Position numbers and translations under genes: made by a program
In this document: one piece after another, positions 16,895 to 24,574 of the stretch
Numbering within the stretch: position 1 is the stretch's first letter
Layout of the letters: every line of letters starts with the position of its first letter
Notes under the pieces: generated by a model
Told to the model about the DNA's origin: nothing
What the model saw: only the letters and a program-made list of their open reading frames with translations
Database searches by the model: none
Source: Methylobacterium terrae
Lineage (GTDB): Bacteria; Pseudomonadota; Alphaproteobacteria; Rhizobiales; Beijerinckiaceae
Direction of reading: 5' to 3'
NCBI RefSeq assembly: GCF_003173755.1
Contig: NZ_CP029553.1
Coordinates: 955,001 to 1,019,000 of the forward strand
DNA length: 64,000 bases

Positions 16895-17311
16895 ATGGCT
16901 CGCCTCGTCATGCTGATCCACGAGGAGAACGGCGTCTACGGGGCGTCCTTCCCGGATTTTCCCGGCGCCACCACCGTCGCGCAGGATCTCGATACGCTCT
17001 ATGTGAAGGCCGCCGAGATGCTGGCGTTCCACGTCGCCGGCATGGTCGAGGACGGAGAGGCGGTGCCGCCCGCGCGCACCCTGCGGGAGATGCAGGACGA
17101 TCCGGCGTTTCGCGAGGATTCGGCCGGTGCGATGATCGGCCTGATCGACGTCGATCTTCCGGGCCGGGCCGTTCGGGTCAACATCTCGGTCGAGGAGACG
17201 ATCCTGCGCCGGATCGACCGCGCCGCCGCCCTGCGGGGCGAGACCCGCTCCGGCTTCCTGGTGGCGGCCGCCAAGGCGCGTCTTTCGGAGGGCGCGGCCC
17301 CCGGCCGTTGA
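16895..17311 (+). CDS. hicB: HicB-family antitoxin
   Basis: The 138-residue protein has the partial RNase-H-like HicB domain (ENGVYGASFPDFPGATTVAQDLD..ALYVKAAEML region, residues 10-60). Its C-terminal half (VRVNISVEETILRRIDRAAALRGETRSGFLVAAA) is a ribbon-helix-helix-type DNA-binding segment. It binds and silences HicA and probably represses the operon through the upstream palindromes. The toxin-first order is usual for this family. Confidence 0.9.
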   Translation: MARLVMLIHEENGVYGASFPDFPGATTVAQDLDTLYVKAAEMLAFHVAGMVEDGEAVPPARTLREMQDDPAFREDSAGAMIGLIDVDLPGRAVRVNISVEETILRRIDRAAALRGETRSGFLVAAAKARLSEGAAPGR

Positions 17312-17399
17312 CGCCTCACCCCTTCATCTCCCACAACGGCGCCCGTTCGAAGACGGGCGGTCCTGGTGCCGCCGTGAGGTCCGCGTCACCCCGGCCGCG

Positions 17400-18776
17400 A
17401 TGCTGTTCAACTCCTTCCCGTTCCTCCTCGGCTTCCTGCCGGTGGCCTTGGGTCTCCACGCGATCGTCGCCCTGCACCGGCCGGGCTGGCGGCTGCCGCT
17501 GCTCGTCGGGCTCTCGCTCGTCTTCTACGGGTGGTGGGACCCGCGCTTCGTGCCGCTGCTCGCGGCCTCGATCGGGCTGAACTGGCTCGTCGCCCGCTGG
17601 TTCGGGCGCAGCCGCGCAGGCCTGCTGATCCCGCTCGCCATCGCGGTAAACCTCGCGGTCCTGGCGCTGTTCAAGTATGCCGGGTTCCTCGCCGGCCTCG
17701 CCGCGCTCCTGCCGGGCCTCCACGACTTGGGCCGCCCGAGCCTTGCGCTCCCGCTCGGCATCTCGTTCTTCACCTTCCACCACGTGATGTACCTGACCGA
17801 CCTGCGCGCCGGCCGGGCGCCGCAGATGGACCTGACGCGCTACGCCCTCTACATCGCGTTCTTCCCGCAGGTGCTCGCCGGCCCGCTGGTGCGCTGGAGC
17901 GAGATCCTCCACCAGTTCGACGAGAAGCCCTATGCCCGGCCCGACGCCGCCGAGCGGATCGGCCGCGGCCTGATGCTGCTCTGCCTCGGGCTCGCCAAGA
18001 AGGTCTTCCTCGGCGATCCCCTCGCGGCCTACGCCAACCCGGTGTTCCAGGCCGCCGCGGAGGGCAAGGTGGTGAGCCTCGTCGAGGCCTGGCAGGGCAC
18101 GCTCGCCTTCACGTTCCAGATCTACTTCGACTTCTCGGGCTACACCGACATGGCGCTCGGCCTGGCGCTGCTGTTCGGGATCGTCCTGCCGCAGAACTTC
18201 GACGTGCCCTACCGCGCCACCTCGCTGCAGGATTTCTGGCGGCGCTGGCACATGACCCTGTCGCGCTTCCTGCGCGACTACCTCTACATCCCGTTCGGCG
18301 GCAACCGCCGGGGCCTCGCGGTGCAGGTCGCTGCGCTCTTCGCCACCATGACGCTCGGCGGGTTGTGGCACGGGGCCGGCCTCACCTTCGTCGCCTGGGG
18401 GGCGGCGCACGGGGCCGGGCTCGGGGCGGGGCTCATGTGGCGCCGCGCCGGCCTGCCGATGCCGGCGCTGCTGGGCTGGGCGCTCACCTTCGCCTTCGTG
18501 GCGCTGACCTGGGTGCTGTTTCGCGCCACCAGCTTCGAGGCGGCGCTCGCGGTGTTCAAGGGGCTCATCGGCCTCGCGCCGGTCGGCCACGGCTTCAAGT
18601 GGCGGGCCTTCGTGCCCGCCGCCCTGGTGGCGCTGATCGGCCCGACCGCCTGGGCGGCGGTCCACCGCCTGCCGCCGCGGCCGGCGCTGGCGATCGCCTT
18701 CGCGGTGCTCCTCGTCGCGGTGCTGCTGCGCATCGGCGACGACGCGAACTACGAGTTCATCTACTTCCAGTTCTGA
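17400..18776 (+). CDS. MBOAT-family membrane O-acyltransferase (AlgI-like)
   Basis: The 458-residue polytopic membrane protein has the MBOAT signatures: FFTFHHVMYLTDLRAG, FFPQVLAGPLVRW, ATSLQDFWRRWHMTLSRFLRDYLYIPFGGNRRG and the catalytic-His segment TLGGLWHGAGLTFVAWG. AlgI relatives pass acetyl groups across the membrane for O-acetylation of exported polysaccharide. The downstream SGNH-type protein, 14 bp away, would be the periplasmic transferase. No polysaccharide synthesis genes are in the window, so the acceptor is unknown. Confidence 0.93.
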   Translation: MLFNSFPFLLGFLPVALGLHAIVALHRPGWRLPLLVGLSLVFYGWWDPRFVPLLAASIGLNWLVARWFGRSRAGLLIPLAIAVNLAVLALFKYAGFLAGLAALLPGLHDLGRPSLALPLGISFFTFHHVMYLTDLRAGRAPQMDLTRYALYIAFFPQVLAGPLVRWSEILHQFDEKPYARPDAAERIGRGLMLLCLGLAKKVFLGDPLAAYANPVFQAAAEGKVVSLVEAWQGTLAFTFQIYFDFSGYTDMALGLALLFGIVLPQNFDVPYRATSLQDFWRRWHMTLSRFLRDYLYIPFGGNRRGLAVQVAALFATMTLGGLWHGAGLTFVAWGAAHGAGLGAGLMWRRAGLPMPALLGWALTFAFVALTWVLFRATSFEAALAVFKGLIGLAPVGHGFKWRAFVPAALVALIGPTAWAAVHRLPPRPALAIAFAVLLVAVLLRIGDDANYEFIYFQF

Positions 18777-18790
18777 GGGGAGCCGACCCG

Positions 18791-19816
18791 ATGCGCGCCG
18801 ACCCCCTGGACCTGGACGCCGCGTGGCGGCGTTTCGCGATCCGCCTCGTGACCGCGGCGGCCTTGCTGCTCGCCGGGTACCTCGCCCTCGCGCTCGCGGT
18901 CGATCCCTACGACACCGGCCGTCCGCGGCTCGTCGCCCGCGACGGCGTGCGCCCGCAAGGGCCCCGCACCGCCTCGGCGAGCCGGGGCCGCGATCCCGCC
19001 TACGACGCGGCGATCGTCGGCAACTCGCACGTCCAGCTGATCTCGCCCGAGCGCCTGCGGGCCGCGACCGGGATCCCGTTCGTGCAGCTCTCGGTGCCGG
19101 GCACCGGCCCGGGCGAGCAGTTTCTGGTCGCCGACTACTTCCTGCGCCACCACCCGCGGGCACGGGCCCTGGTCCTCGGGGCCGACGCGTTCTGGTGCAC
19201 GGGCGATCCCGCGCTGCCGCCGCAGCGGCCGTTCCCGTCCTGGCTGCTCGCCGCCGACTGGCCGGGCTACCTGCGCGGCCTCCTGCGCATCACCGTCGCC
19301 CAGGAGGTCGTCAACCGCCTCGGCTGGGCGATGCGCTCCGCCCCGCGCCGGGCGGCTCCCGACGGCTACTGGGATTACGAGCCGGATTACCTGCGGCTGG
19401 GCGATCCCGACATGCCGGCCCGCGTCGCCTCACGGGCGAAGGCGGCCCCGGACGGACCCGATCCCGGCGAGGGCGGGCCCGGCTTCCCCGCCGCCGCCGC
19501 CCTGCGCGCGCTCGCCGACCGCTTGGGCCCCGGCACGGCTCTGGTGCTGGTCTTTCCCCCGGTCGCCCCGGCGACGCTGCCGCGGCCGGGCACCCCCCGG
19601 GCGGCCGCCGCCGCCGCGTGCCGCGCCGCGCTCGCCGCCGCGGTGGCGCCGCGGGGCCGGGTCGTCGACTGGTCCGGCGACCGGCCCGAACTGCACGGGC
19701 CCGACCTGTTCTTCGACGGCTCGCATTACCGCCACCCCGTCGCCCGACGTCTGGAAGCCGACATTGCGGCGGCGCTCGGGGCCCCGGCGGCTGGTGCAGA
19801 TGGCCTACGACCGTGA
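18791..19816 (+). CDS. Membrane-anchored SGNH/AlgX-like acyltransferase partner
   Basis: The 341-residue protein has one N-terminal membrane helix (about residues 18-37). An SGNH-type periplasmic domain follows: AAIVGNSHVQLISPERL with the nucleophile Ser79, QLSVPGTGPGEQ, LVLGADAFWCTGD, and the late FFDGSHYRHPVARRL with catalytic Asp309 and His312. This is the layout of proteins that work with MBOAT exporters on polysaccharides (AlgJ/AlgX type). It lies 14 bp after the MBOAT gene. The family is weakly conserved, so the pairing supports the call as much as the motifs do. Confidence 0.75.
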   Translation: MRADPLDLDAAWRRFAIRLVTAAALLLAGYLALALAVDPYDTGRPRLVARDGVRPQGPRTASASRGRDPAYDAAIVGNSHVQLISPERLRAATGIPFVQLSVPGTGPGEQFLVADYFLRHHPRARALVLGADAFWCTGDPALPPQRPFPSWLLAADWPGYLRGLLRITVAQEVVNRLGWAMRSAPRRAAPDGYWDYEPDYLRLGDPDMPARVASRAKAAPDGPDPGEGGPGFPAAAALRALADRLGPGTALVLVFPPVAPATLPRPGTPRAAAAAACRAALAAAVAPRGRVVDWSGDRPELHGPDLFFDGSHYRHPVARRLEADIAAALGAPAAGADGLRP

Positions 19817-19975
19817 CACGTTTGCAGCAGAATGCCGCCGTCCCCTGGTCCGGTCCTTGCGTGCGGTGCAGGGACATTGTGATGTCGTGCGGCCTCTATT
19901 ATAGGGCTGCGCCAAGTGGGCTGCGGCCATGACGTCGGCTGCGGTCAGGACAACATCTGTTTTCCGAGGGGCGCG

Positions 19976-20395
19976 ATGGCGAAGATCGTGATCGAGGAGG
20001 GCTATGCCCCCAATGACGCCGAGCCCTTCATGAACGAGCGTCAGCGGGAGTATTTTCGCCGCAAGCTCCAGGGTTGGAAGCAAGACATTCTGCGCGAGGC
20101 CCAGGATACCCTGGTGGCGCTGCAGAGCGAGAACGAGAATCACCCCGACCTGACCGACCGCGCCTCGTCGGAGACCGACCGGGCGATCGAGCTCCGGGCC
20201 CGCGACCGGCAGCGCAAGCTGATCGCCAAGATCGACTCGGCGCTCGCCCGCATCGAGGACGGCTCCTACGGCTACTGCGAGGAGACCGGCGAGCCGATCT
20301 CCCTCAAGCGCCTGGAGGCCCGCCCGATCGCGACCCTGTCCCTCGAGGCCCAGGAGCGCCACGAGCGCCGGGAGCGGGTGTACCGGGACGATTGA
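19976..20395 (+). CDS. dksA: DksA RNA polymerase-binding transcription factor, zinc-finger cysteines mostly missing
   Basis: The 139-residue protein has the DksA coiled coil with the tip motif DLTDRA (Asp58, Asp61, Ala63), which acts in the RNA polymerase secondary channel together with ppGpp. The globular end (GYCEETGEPISLKRLEARPIAT) keeps one Cys (101); the other three zinc-ligand positions are Thr104, Ser122 and Ala125. Zinc-independent DksA forms of this kind are common in alphaproteobacteria, so it is probably functional. GAGG precedes the ATG. A lone TATTAT at 19897-19902 is a possible -10. Confidence 0.93.
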   Translation: MAKIVIEEGYAPNDAEPFMNERQREYFRRKLQGWKQDILREAQDTLVALQSENENHPDLTDRASSETDRAIELRARDRQRKLIAKIDSALARIEDGSYGYCEETGEPISLKRLEARPIATLSLEAQERHERRERVYRDD

Positions 20396-20410
20396 CCTCG
20401 CCGTCCACCC

Positions 20411-20710
20411 TTCCCCCCGCTGGGCAGGACTGTCCGGGGAAATGAAAAGACGCGAGTCTCCCCTCTCCCCGCGGGCGGGGAGAGGCTTGAGTACCCCTTG
20501 TCGGGTGCTCAAGGAGCCCGCAGGGCGAGGGTGAGGGGGTGTTTCCGGAAGAGTCTCACTCGTCGAGACCCCCTCACCCTCGCTCCGGCTCCGCCTGCGC
20601 TCCTTTCACCCCCGGCAAGGGGGGCGAAAGCCTCTCCCCGCCCGCGGGGAGAGGAGGGAACCCGTGCCATTCTTTTCCCCGGACAGCCCTGCCCGCTGCG
20701 GGGGAGGGTT
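20411..20710. repeat. Nested palindromic intergenic element, copy B (longest)
   Basis: An outer inverted repeat (about 20411-20442 against about 20671-20703, both containing TCCCCGGACAG-type text) encloses the 24-bp hairpin at 20462-20485. It also encloses the GCGAGGGTGAGGGGG unit near 20525, with its complement at 20570-20584, and a second hairpin near 20631-20654. The whole roughly 300-bp stretch can fold on itself. It shares core units with the elements at 11.4 and 43.3 kb. It fills most of the 550-bp gap between dksA and flgH. Confidence 0.8.
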
Positions 20711-20797
20711 CGCGCACGGGCCGCGAGATGCGTCTTCATCGAAACGTGACCTGACCTGGGGCGGTGAGGGCCGGATCCCCGGCGAACCGCGTTTCGG

Positions 20798-20842
20798 CAC
20801 CTGAAAAGCAAGGGCGGCCCCGGCGGGGAGTGCCGGGGCCGC
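20798..20842 (-). terminator. Rho-independent terminator of the flgF-G-A-H operon
   Basis: A perfect 11-bp stem (20814-20824 with 20832-20842) has a 7-nt loop and, read on the minus strand, is followed by CCTTGCTTTTC. It lies about 100 bp beyond the flgH stop codon, in the right orientation. Confidence 0.75.
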
Positions 20843-20897
20843 GCCGCGTCCGAGCGGCTCAAGGGGGAGCGCGCCGCCCGGTGCGGGATCTCTGCGC

Positions 20898-20955
20898 GGT
20901 GCCGTTCGCCGCGAACGGCACCGTTCGCTAGAACGGCACCGTTCGCTAGAACGGC
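20898..20955. repeat. 18-bp tandem repeat spanning the flgH stop codon, plus hairpin
   Basis: The 18-bp unit occurs at 20913-20930 and 20931-20948, with a partial third copy to 20955. The flgH stop (20946-20948) and its last two codons are inside a unit, so the gene end has been copied downstream. The distal copy also pairs with 20898-20908 in a perfect 11-bp stem with a 3-nt loop. Confidence 0.75.
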
Positions 20956-21683
20956 AGCACGACGTCGAGGAATTGCTGGCCGTAGCGCGGCTGCTGCACA
21001 TCGGTGATCTGGCCGCGGCCGCCATAGGCGATGCGGGCCTGGGCGATCTTGCTCGAATCGATCGTGTTGTCGGACTCGATGTCCTCCGGCCGCACCACGC
21101 CGCCGACGATCAGTTCGCGCACCTCGAAGTTGATGCGGATCTCCTGGCGGCCTTCCAGCACCAGGTTTCCGTTCGGCAGCACCTGCGTGACGATCGCCGC
21201 GACGTTGGTGGTCACGGTCTCGGCCCGCTGGACCGAGCCGGCGCCGTCGTTGCTGGTGACCGATTCCGTCTTGAGCATCTTCTCCGGATCGATGCCGCCG
21301 AGGAGCTTCGTCTTCGTCTCGAGCCCGAAGGCGTTCGGGAGCCCGAACGACTCGCTGTTGGCGCGCGAGCGCTTGGTCTCGTTGTTGAGGTTGGCCTTGT
21401 CGGTGACGTTGATCTTCACCGTGACGAGGTCGCCGACCTTGGCGGCGCGCTGGTCCTTGAAGAAGGCGCGCGAGCCGGTGCGCCAGAGCGAGTTCGAGGC
21501 GTAGGAGACCGGCTGGACGTCCGGCATCGGCAGCCGCACCGGGCGGTAGCCCGCCTGGGCGGTCGGGTCCTCGATCGCCGAGAGCGCCGGCGTCGCGCCG
21601 ATGTTGGAGAGCCGGTCGACGGTGTTGCAGCCGGCGAGGAGCGTGCCCGCGAGGCAGGCGAGGGCGAGGCGGGAGGCGGTCAT
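20946..21683 (-). CDS. flgH: Flagellar L-ring protein FlgH
   Basis: The 245-residue lipoprotein has a lipobox (TLLAGC, Cys at about residue 19). The FlgH text SLWRTGSRAFFKDQRAAKVGDLVTVKINVTDKA, then RAETVTTNVAAIVTQVLPNGNLVLEGRQEIRINFEVRELIVGGVVRPEDI, ends at YGQQFLDVVLPF. It forms the outer-membrane ring around the rod. It is last in flgF-flgG-flgA-flgH, 12 bp after flgA. Its stop codon is embedded in a tandem repeat. Confidence 0.96.
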   Translation of the reverse strand: MTASRLALACLAGTLLAGCNTVDRLSNIGATPALSAIEDPTAQAGYRPVRLPMPDVQPVSYASNSLWRTGSRAFFKDQRAAKVGDLVTVKINVTDKANLNNETKRSRANSESFGLPNAFGLETKTKLLGGIDPEKMLKTESVTSNDGAGSVQRAETVTTNVAAIVTQVLPNGNLVLEGRQEIRINFEVRELIVGGVVRPEDIESDNTIDSSKIAQARIAYGGRGQITDVQQPRYGQQFLDVVLPF

Positions 21684-21695
21684 CTCAGGGCCTCC

Positions 21696-22745
21696 TCACG
21701 GCCGGGCCGAGGCGAGGCGGCCGGGAGCGGCCGCCGTCACCGGCACGATCGGCGCCACGGTGACGCGGCCGGGGCCGATCACGGTGGCCTGGATCACCTT
21801 CTTGGAGACCGGGTTGATCACCCCGATCACCGCCCCGAGGGGGCCGCCCTCGCGGGCCTGGCCGCGAAGCGCCAGGGCCACGCCGGGGGTCTCGTACACG
21901 ATGGTCACCGCCTCGCCGCGGGCGACGAGGTCCGGCCGGCCGAGCTCGCCGGCGCGCAAGGCCGTGCCGGCGCCGAGCGGCTTCTGGGCTACCTGGCCGA
22001 CGAAGGCGGCGGCGTCCGCCGCGGTGTCGGCCGGCAGGCCCTCGCGCGGGCGCCGTTCGACCGCGATGTCGGGGACCGACAGCGTCTCGCCGCGGTTGAT
22101 CGCGCGGGTCAGCACCGCGACGTCGGCCATCTCGACTACCTGGCCCGACACCCGCAGCGACGCCTGGCGCTCGCCCACCACCACGAGGGCGGTGACGCGG
22201 CGGCTGCGGGGATCGTAGGTCACCTCCTGGGCGGTCGCCGCGGCGACGAGGTCCGGCGGCACGGTCAGCACCGGCGTCTCGCCCTCGAAGGCGATCGACG
22301 TGAAGCTCGCATCGAGGCCGCGGAGCTTGGCGAGCGCCGCCTTGACGGCGCCCTCGATCTCCGGCGCGGCGATGCGGCGGGCCGCCCGCTGCACCGAGAT
22401 CTGCAGCCGGCCGCCGCTCTCCGGCGCGTCGAGCCCGAGCCCGGCCGTCGCCTCGACGATGCGCCGGACCTGGATCGTGCCGGAGGTGCCCAGCGCCGGG
22501 GCCCGGAACAGGGCCTTCTGGGCGAGCGCCGGCGGCGCCCCGGCGACGAGGTCGCCGAGCGTGATGACGTCGCGCTCGGCGGTGATGTCGCCCTTGAGCG
22601 CGAGGCGCTCGCCGGCGAGCACCGGCAGGGTGAGCAGGCCGAAGGCGAGCAGCGTCAGCGCGGTGCGCGACAGGATGCCGGGGCCGAGCAGCGCGCGGCG
22701 CGCCTCCGGCGCCGGGAGGGCGGGACGGGTCATCGGGGCGCTCAT
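21696..22745 (-). CDS. flgA: Flagellar P-ring assembly chaperone FlgA
   Basis: The 349-residue protein has a membrane/signal segment at about residues 25-45 (LTLLAFGLLTLPVLA). The C-terminal SAF/FlgA domain shows VLTRAINRGETLSVPDIAVERRP, LGAGTALRAGELGRPDLVARGEAVTIVYETPGVALALRGQA and a terminal INPVSKKVIQATVIGPG. FlgA assists P-ring assembly in the periplasm. Its length is above that of enterobacterial FlgA because of an extra N-terminal domain, as in other alphaproteobacteria. Its ATG overlaps the flgG stop by 4 bp (ATGA). Confidence 0.92.
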   Translation of the reverse strand: MSAPMTRPALPAPEARRALLGPGILSRTALTLLAFGLLTLPVLAGERLALKGDITAERDVITLGDLVAGAPPALAQKALFRAPALGTSGTIQVRRIVEATAGLGLDAPESGGRLQISVQRAARRIAAPEIEGAVKAALAKLRGLDASFTSIAFEGETPVLTVPPDLVAAATAQEVTYDPRSRRVTALVVVGERQASLRVSGQVVEMADVAVLTRAINRGETLSVPDIAVERRPREGLPADTAADAAAFVGQVAQKPLGAGTALRAGELGRPDLVARGEAVTIVYETPGVALALRGQAREGGPLGAVIGVINPVSKKVIQATVIGPGRVTVAPIVPVTAAAPGRLASARP

Positions 22746-23533
22746 CCGCGGAACATCTGCGAGGTGGTGGAGAGCATCTGGTCGGCGGCGGTCACGACCT
22801 TCGAGTTCATCTCGTAGGCGCGCTGCGCGGCGATCAGCGAGGAGATCTCCGAGACCGCGTTGACGTTGGCCTCTTCGAGGTAGCTCTGCTGCAGGTTGCC
22901 GAACCCGTCGGTGCCGGGAACGCCGGTGATCGGCGGTCCCGAGGCCAGGGTCTCGGTGAACAAGTTGTCGCCGATCGATTCGAGGCCGACCTTGTTGACG
23001 AACCGGGCCATCTGGATCTGGCCGAGGTTCTGCGGCGCGGTCTGGCCCGGAATCTGCGCCTGCACGATGCCCGAGGCGCTGATCGTGACGCCGGTCGCGT
23101 TGTTCGGCACCGTGATGTTCGGGTTCATCAGGTAGCCTTCGCGGGTGACGATCTGCCCCTGCGCATCGAGGTCGAACGAGCCGTCGCGGGTGTAGGACGT
23201 GCGCCCGTCGGGCATCGTGACCTGGAAGAAGCCCTCGCCGCGCACGGCGATGTCGTAGGTCTTCTCGGTCGAGGTGAGCGTGCCCTGCGACATCACCCGG
23301 GCGGTCGAGGTGGTCTTCACGCCCGAGCCGAGGGCGAGGCCCGCCGGCAGCTGGTTGTTCTGGTCCGAGGTCGCGGTGCCGGCCCGGCGCAGGTTCTGGT
23401 AGAGCAGGTCCTGGAAATGCGCCTGCTGGCGCTTGTAGCCGGTGGTGCGCAGGTTCGCGATGTTGTTCGAGATGACCTGGACGTTGAGTTCCTGGGCCGC
23501 CATGCCGGTGGCGGCGGCGTAGAGCGCGCGCAT
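22742..23533 (-). CDS. flgG: Flagellar distal rod protein FlgG
   Basis: The 263-residue protein starts MRALYAAATGMAAQELNVQVISNNIANLRTTGYKRQ. It includes GFFQVTMPDGRTSYTRDGSFDLD and ends QSYLEEANVNAVSEISSLIAAQRAYEMNSKVV, the FlgG pattern at the usual length. It lies 15 bp after flgF and overlaps flgA by 4 bp. Confidence 0.97.
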   Translation of the reverse strand: MRALYAAATGMAAQELNVQVISNNIANLRTTGYKRQQAHFQDLLYQNLRRAGTATSDQNNQLPAGLALGSGVKTTSTARVMSQGTLTSTEKTYDIAVRGEGFFQVTMPDGRTSYTRDGSFDLDAQGQIVTREGYLMNPNITVPNNATGVTISASGIVQAQIPGQTAPQNLGQIQMARFVNKVGLESIGDNLFTETLASGPPITGVPGTDGFGNLQQSYLEEANVNAVSEISSLIAAQRAYEMNSKVVTAADQMLSTTSQMFRG

Positions 23534-23548
23534 CGTCGTTGGCTCCGT

Positions 23549-24295
23549 TTACGCGTTGCCGACGTCGGCGAGGCGCTGGATCGCCGTGCCGCGCAACGAA
23601 TCGAGCCGCGAGACCGTGTCGGAGACGAGCTGGTAGGTGCGGTTCACCTCCAGCATCCGGGTCATCGCCAGCACCGGGCGGACGTTCGAGCGCTCGAGGG
23701 CGCCGGGCTCGATCCGCCCCTGGGGGCCCGCCGGCTGGGGCGGCGTGGTCGAGGAATAGAGGTTCCCGCCGGCATTGGTCAGGCCCTGCGGGTTGGCGAA
23801 GGTGACGAGGCGCAGCTTGCCGCGGGTGCCCTGGTTCGTCGAGATCGTGCCGTCCGGCCCGAGCGCGAGCCCGGTCTCCTGCTGGCCGATCTGGATCGGG
23901 CCGCCCTCGCCGAGGACGGGGTTGCCGTCGCTCGTGACGATCTGCCCCTGCGCGTTGAGCTCGAAGGCGCCGTTGCGGGTGTAGCGCTCGCCCTGAGGCG
24001 TCTGCACGGCGAAGAACGCGTCGCCGCGGATCGCCGCGTTGAGCGGGTTGCCGGTCGCCTCGATCGGGCCTTGCGTGAGATCGAGCGGCGTGCCCGAGTC
24101 GATCACGTAGGACAGCTTGCGGTCGGGGCGCTGGAAGTTCTCCGCGCTCGCCTTCGGCATCAGGTATTCCTGGAAGCGCGTCGTGCGCGCCTTGAAGCCC
24201 GTCGTGGTGACGTTGGCCATGTTGTTGGCGATGACCTCGAGCTCGCGCCCGAGCGCCATCTGGGACGAGAGCCCGATCAACTGAGCATTCTGCAC
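23549..24295 (-). CDS. flgF: Flagellar proximal rod protein FlgF
   Basis: The 248-residue protein begins MQNAQLIGLSSQMALGRELEVIANNMANVTTTGFKART, contains YTRNGAFELNAQGQIVTSDG, and ends SNVRPVLAMTRMLEVNRTYQLVSDTVSR. This matches FlgF, the rod relative of FlgG. It is first in the leftward flgF-flgG-flgA-flgH operon and divergent from fliL. A sigma-54-type element lies about 70 bp upstream. Confidence 0.95.
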   Translation of the reverse strand: MQNAQLIGLSSQMALGRELEVIANNMANVTTTGFKARTTRFQEYLMPKASAENFQRPDRKLSYVIDSGTPLDLTQGPIEATGNPLNAAIRGDAFFAVQTPQGERYTRNGAFELNAQGQIVTSDGNPVLGEGGPIQIGQQETGLALGPDGTISTNQGTRGKLRLVTFANPQGLTNAGGNLYSSTTPPQPAGPQGRIEPGALERSNVRPVLAMTRMLEVNRTYQLVSDTVSRLDSLRGTAIQRLADVGNA

Positions 24296-24365
24296 CGGCT
24301 ACTCCCCGACGATGCGTGACGGTCGGGCCACCCCGCTCCCCAGCGGCGGGCCCGCCCCGACGATC

Positions 24366-24382
24366 GCAGGGGCCGTGCCAAG
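24366..24382 (-). promoter_or_regulatory. Sigma-54 (-24/-12) promoter of flgF-G-A-H
   Basis: On the minus strand, TTGGCACGGCCCCTGCGA has GG, ten bases, GC, with the full TTGGCACG -24 context. It is about 70 bp upstream of flgF, with an inverted repeat of the flgE/flgI type about 112 bp further upstream. Confidence 0.65.
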
Positions 24383-24399
24383 CCGGCGCGCCCGGATTT

Positions 24400-24427
24400 T
24401 TGCTGTCATGGCAAATGCTTGGTTAAT
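24400..24427 (+). promoter_or_regulatory. Possible housekeeping-type promoter of fliL
   Basis: TTGCTG (24400-24405), 16 bp, then GTTAAT (24422-24427) lies in an AT-rich patch 148 bp upstream of fliL. Four of six positions match in the -10 box. No good sigma-54 element was seen for fliL (a poor GG-N10-GC overlaps at 24419-24434). Confidence 0.3.
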
Positions 24428-24477
24428 CGCAGGCCGCGACGGCCCGGGTCGTTTCGTGCCGACCCGGCAGGATCGAC

Positions 24478-24494
24478 CGGGCAGAATTTGCCGC
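24478..24494. promoter_or_regulatory. Inverted-repeat site between flgF and fliL (possible FlbD-type enhancer)
   Basis: CGGGCAGAATTTGCCGC matches the site at 1478-1494 at 14 of 17 positions. Its centre is about 112 bp upstream of the flgF sigma-54-type element and about 90 bp upstream of the fliL start. Confidence 0.5.
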
Positions 24495-24574
24495 CTTAAC
24501 GGGGCGTTAACCGTCTTCGCACACAGTGCGGACACGTCCCGGCGACGGGTTTTCAAGGATTTGGACGGCGGGCG

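Noticed and set aside
19976..20395. Treating dksA as a broken gene because cysteines are missing
   Set aside because: The reading frame, length and coiled-coil tip are intact, and reduced-cysteine DksA is typical of alphaproteobacteria.
24419..24434. GG-N10-GC match upstream of fliL
   Set aside because: Only the GG and GC are present; in such GC-rich DNA the bare pattern is frequent by chance.
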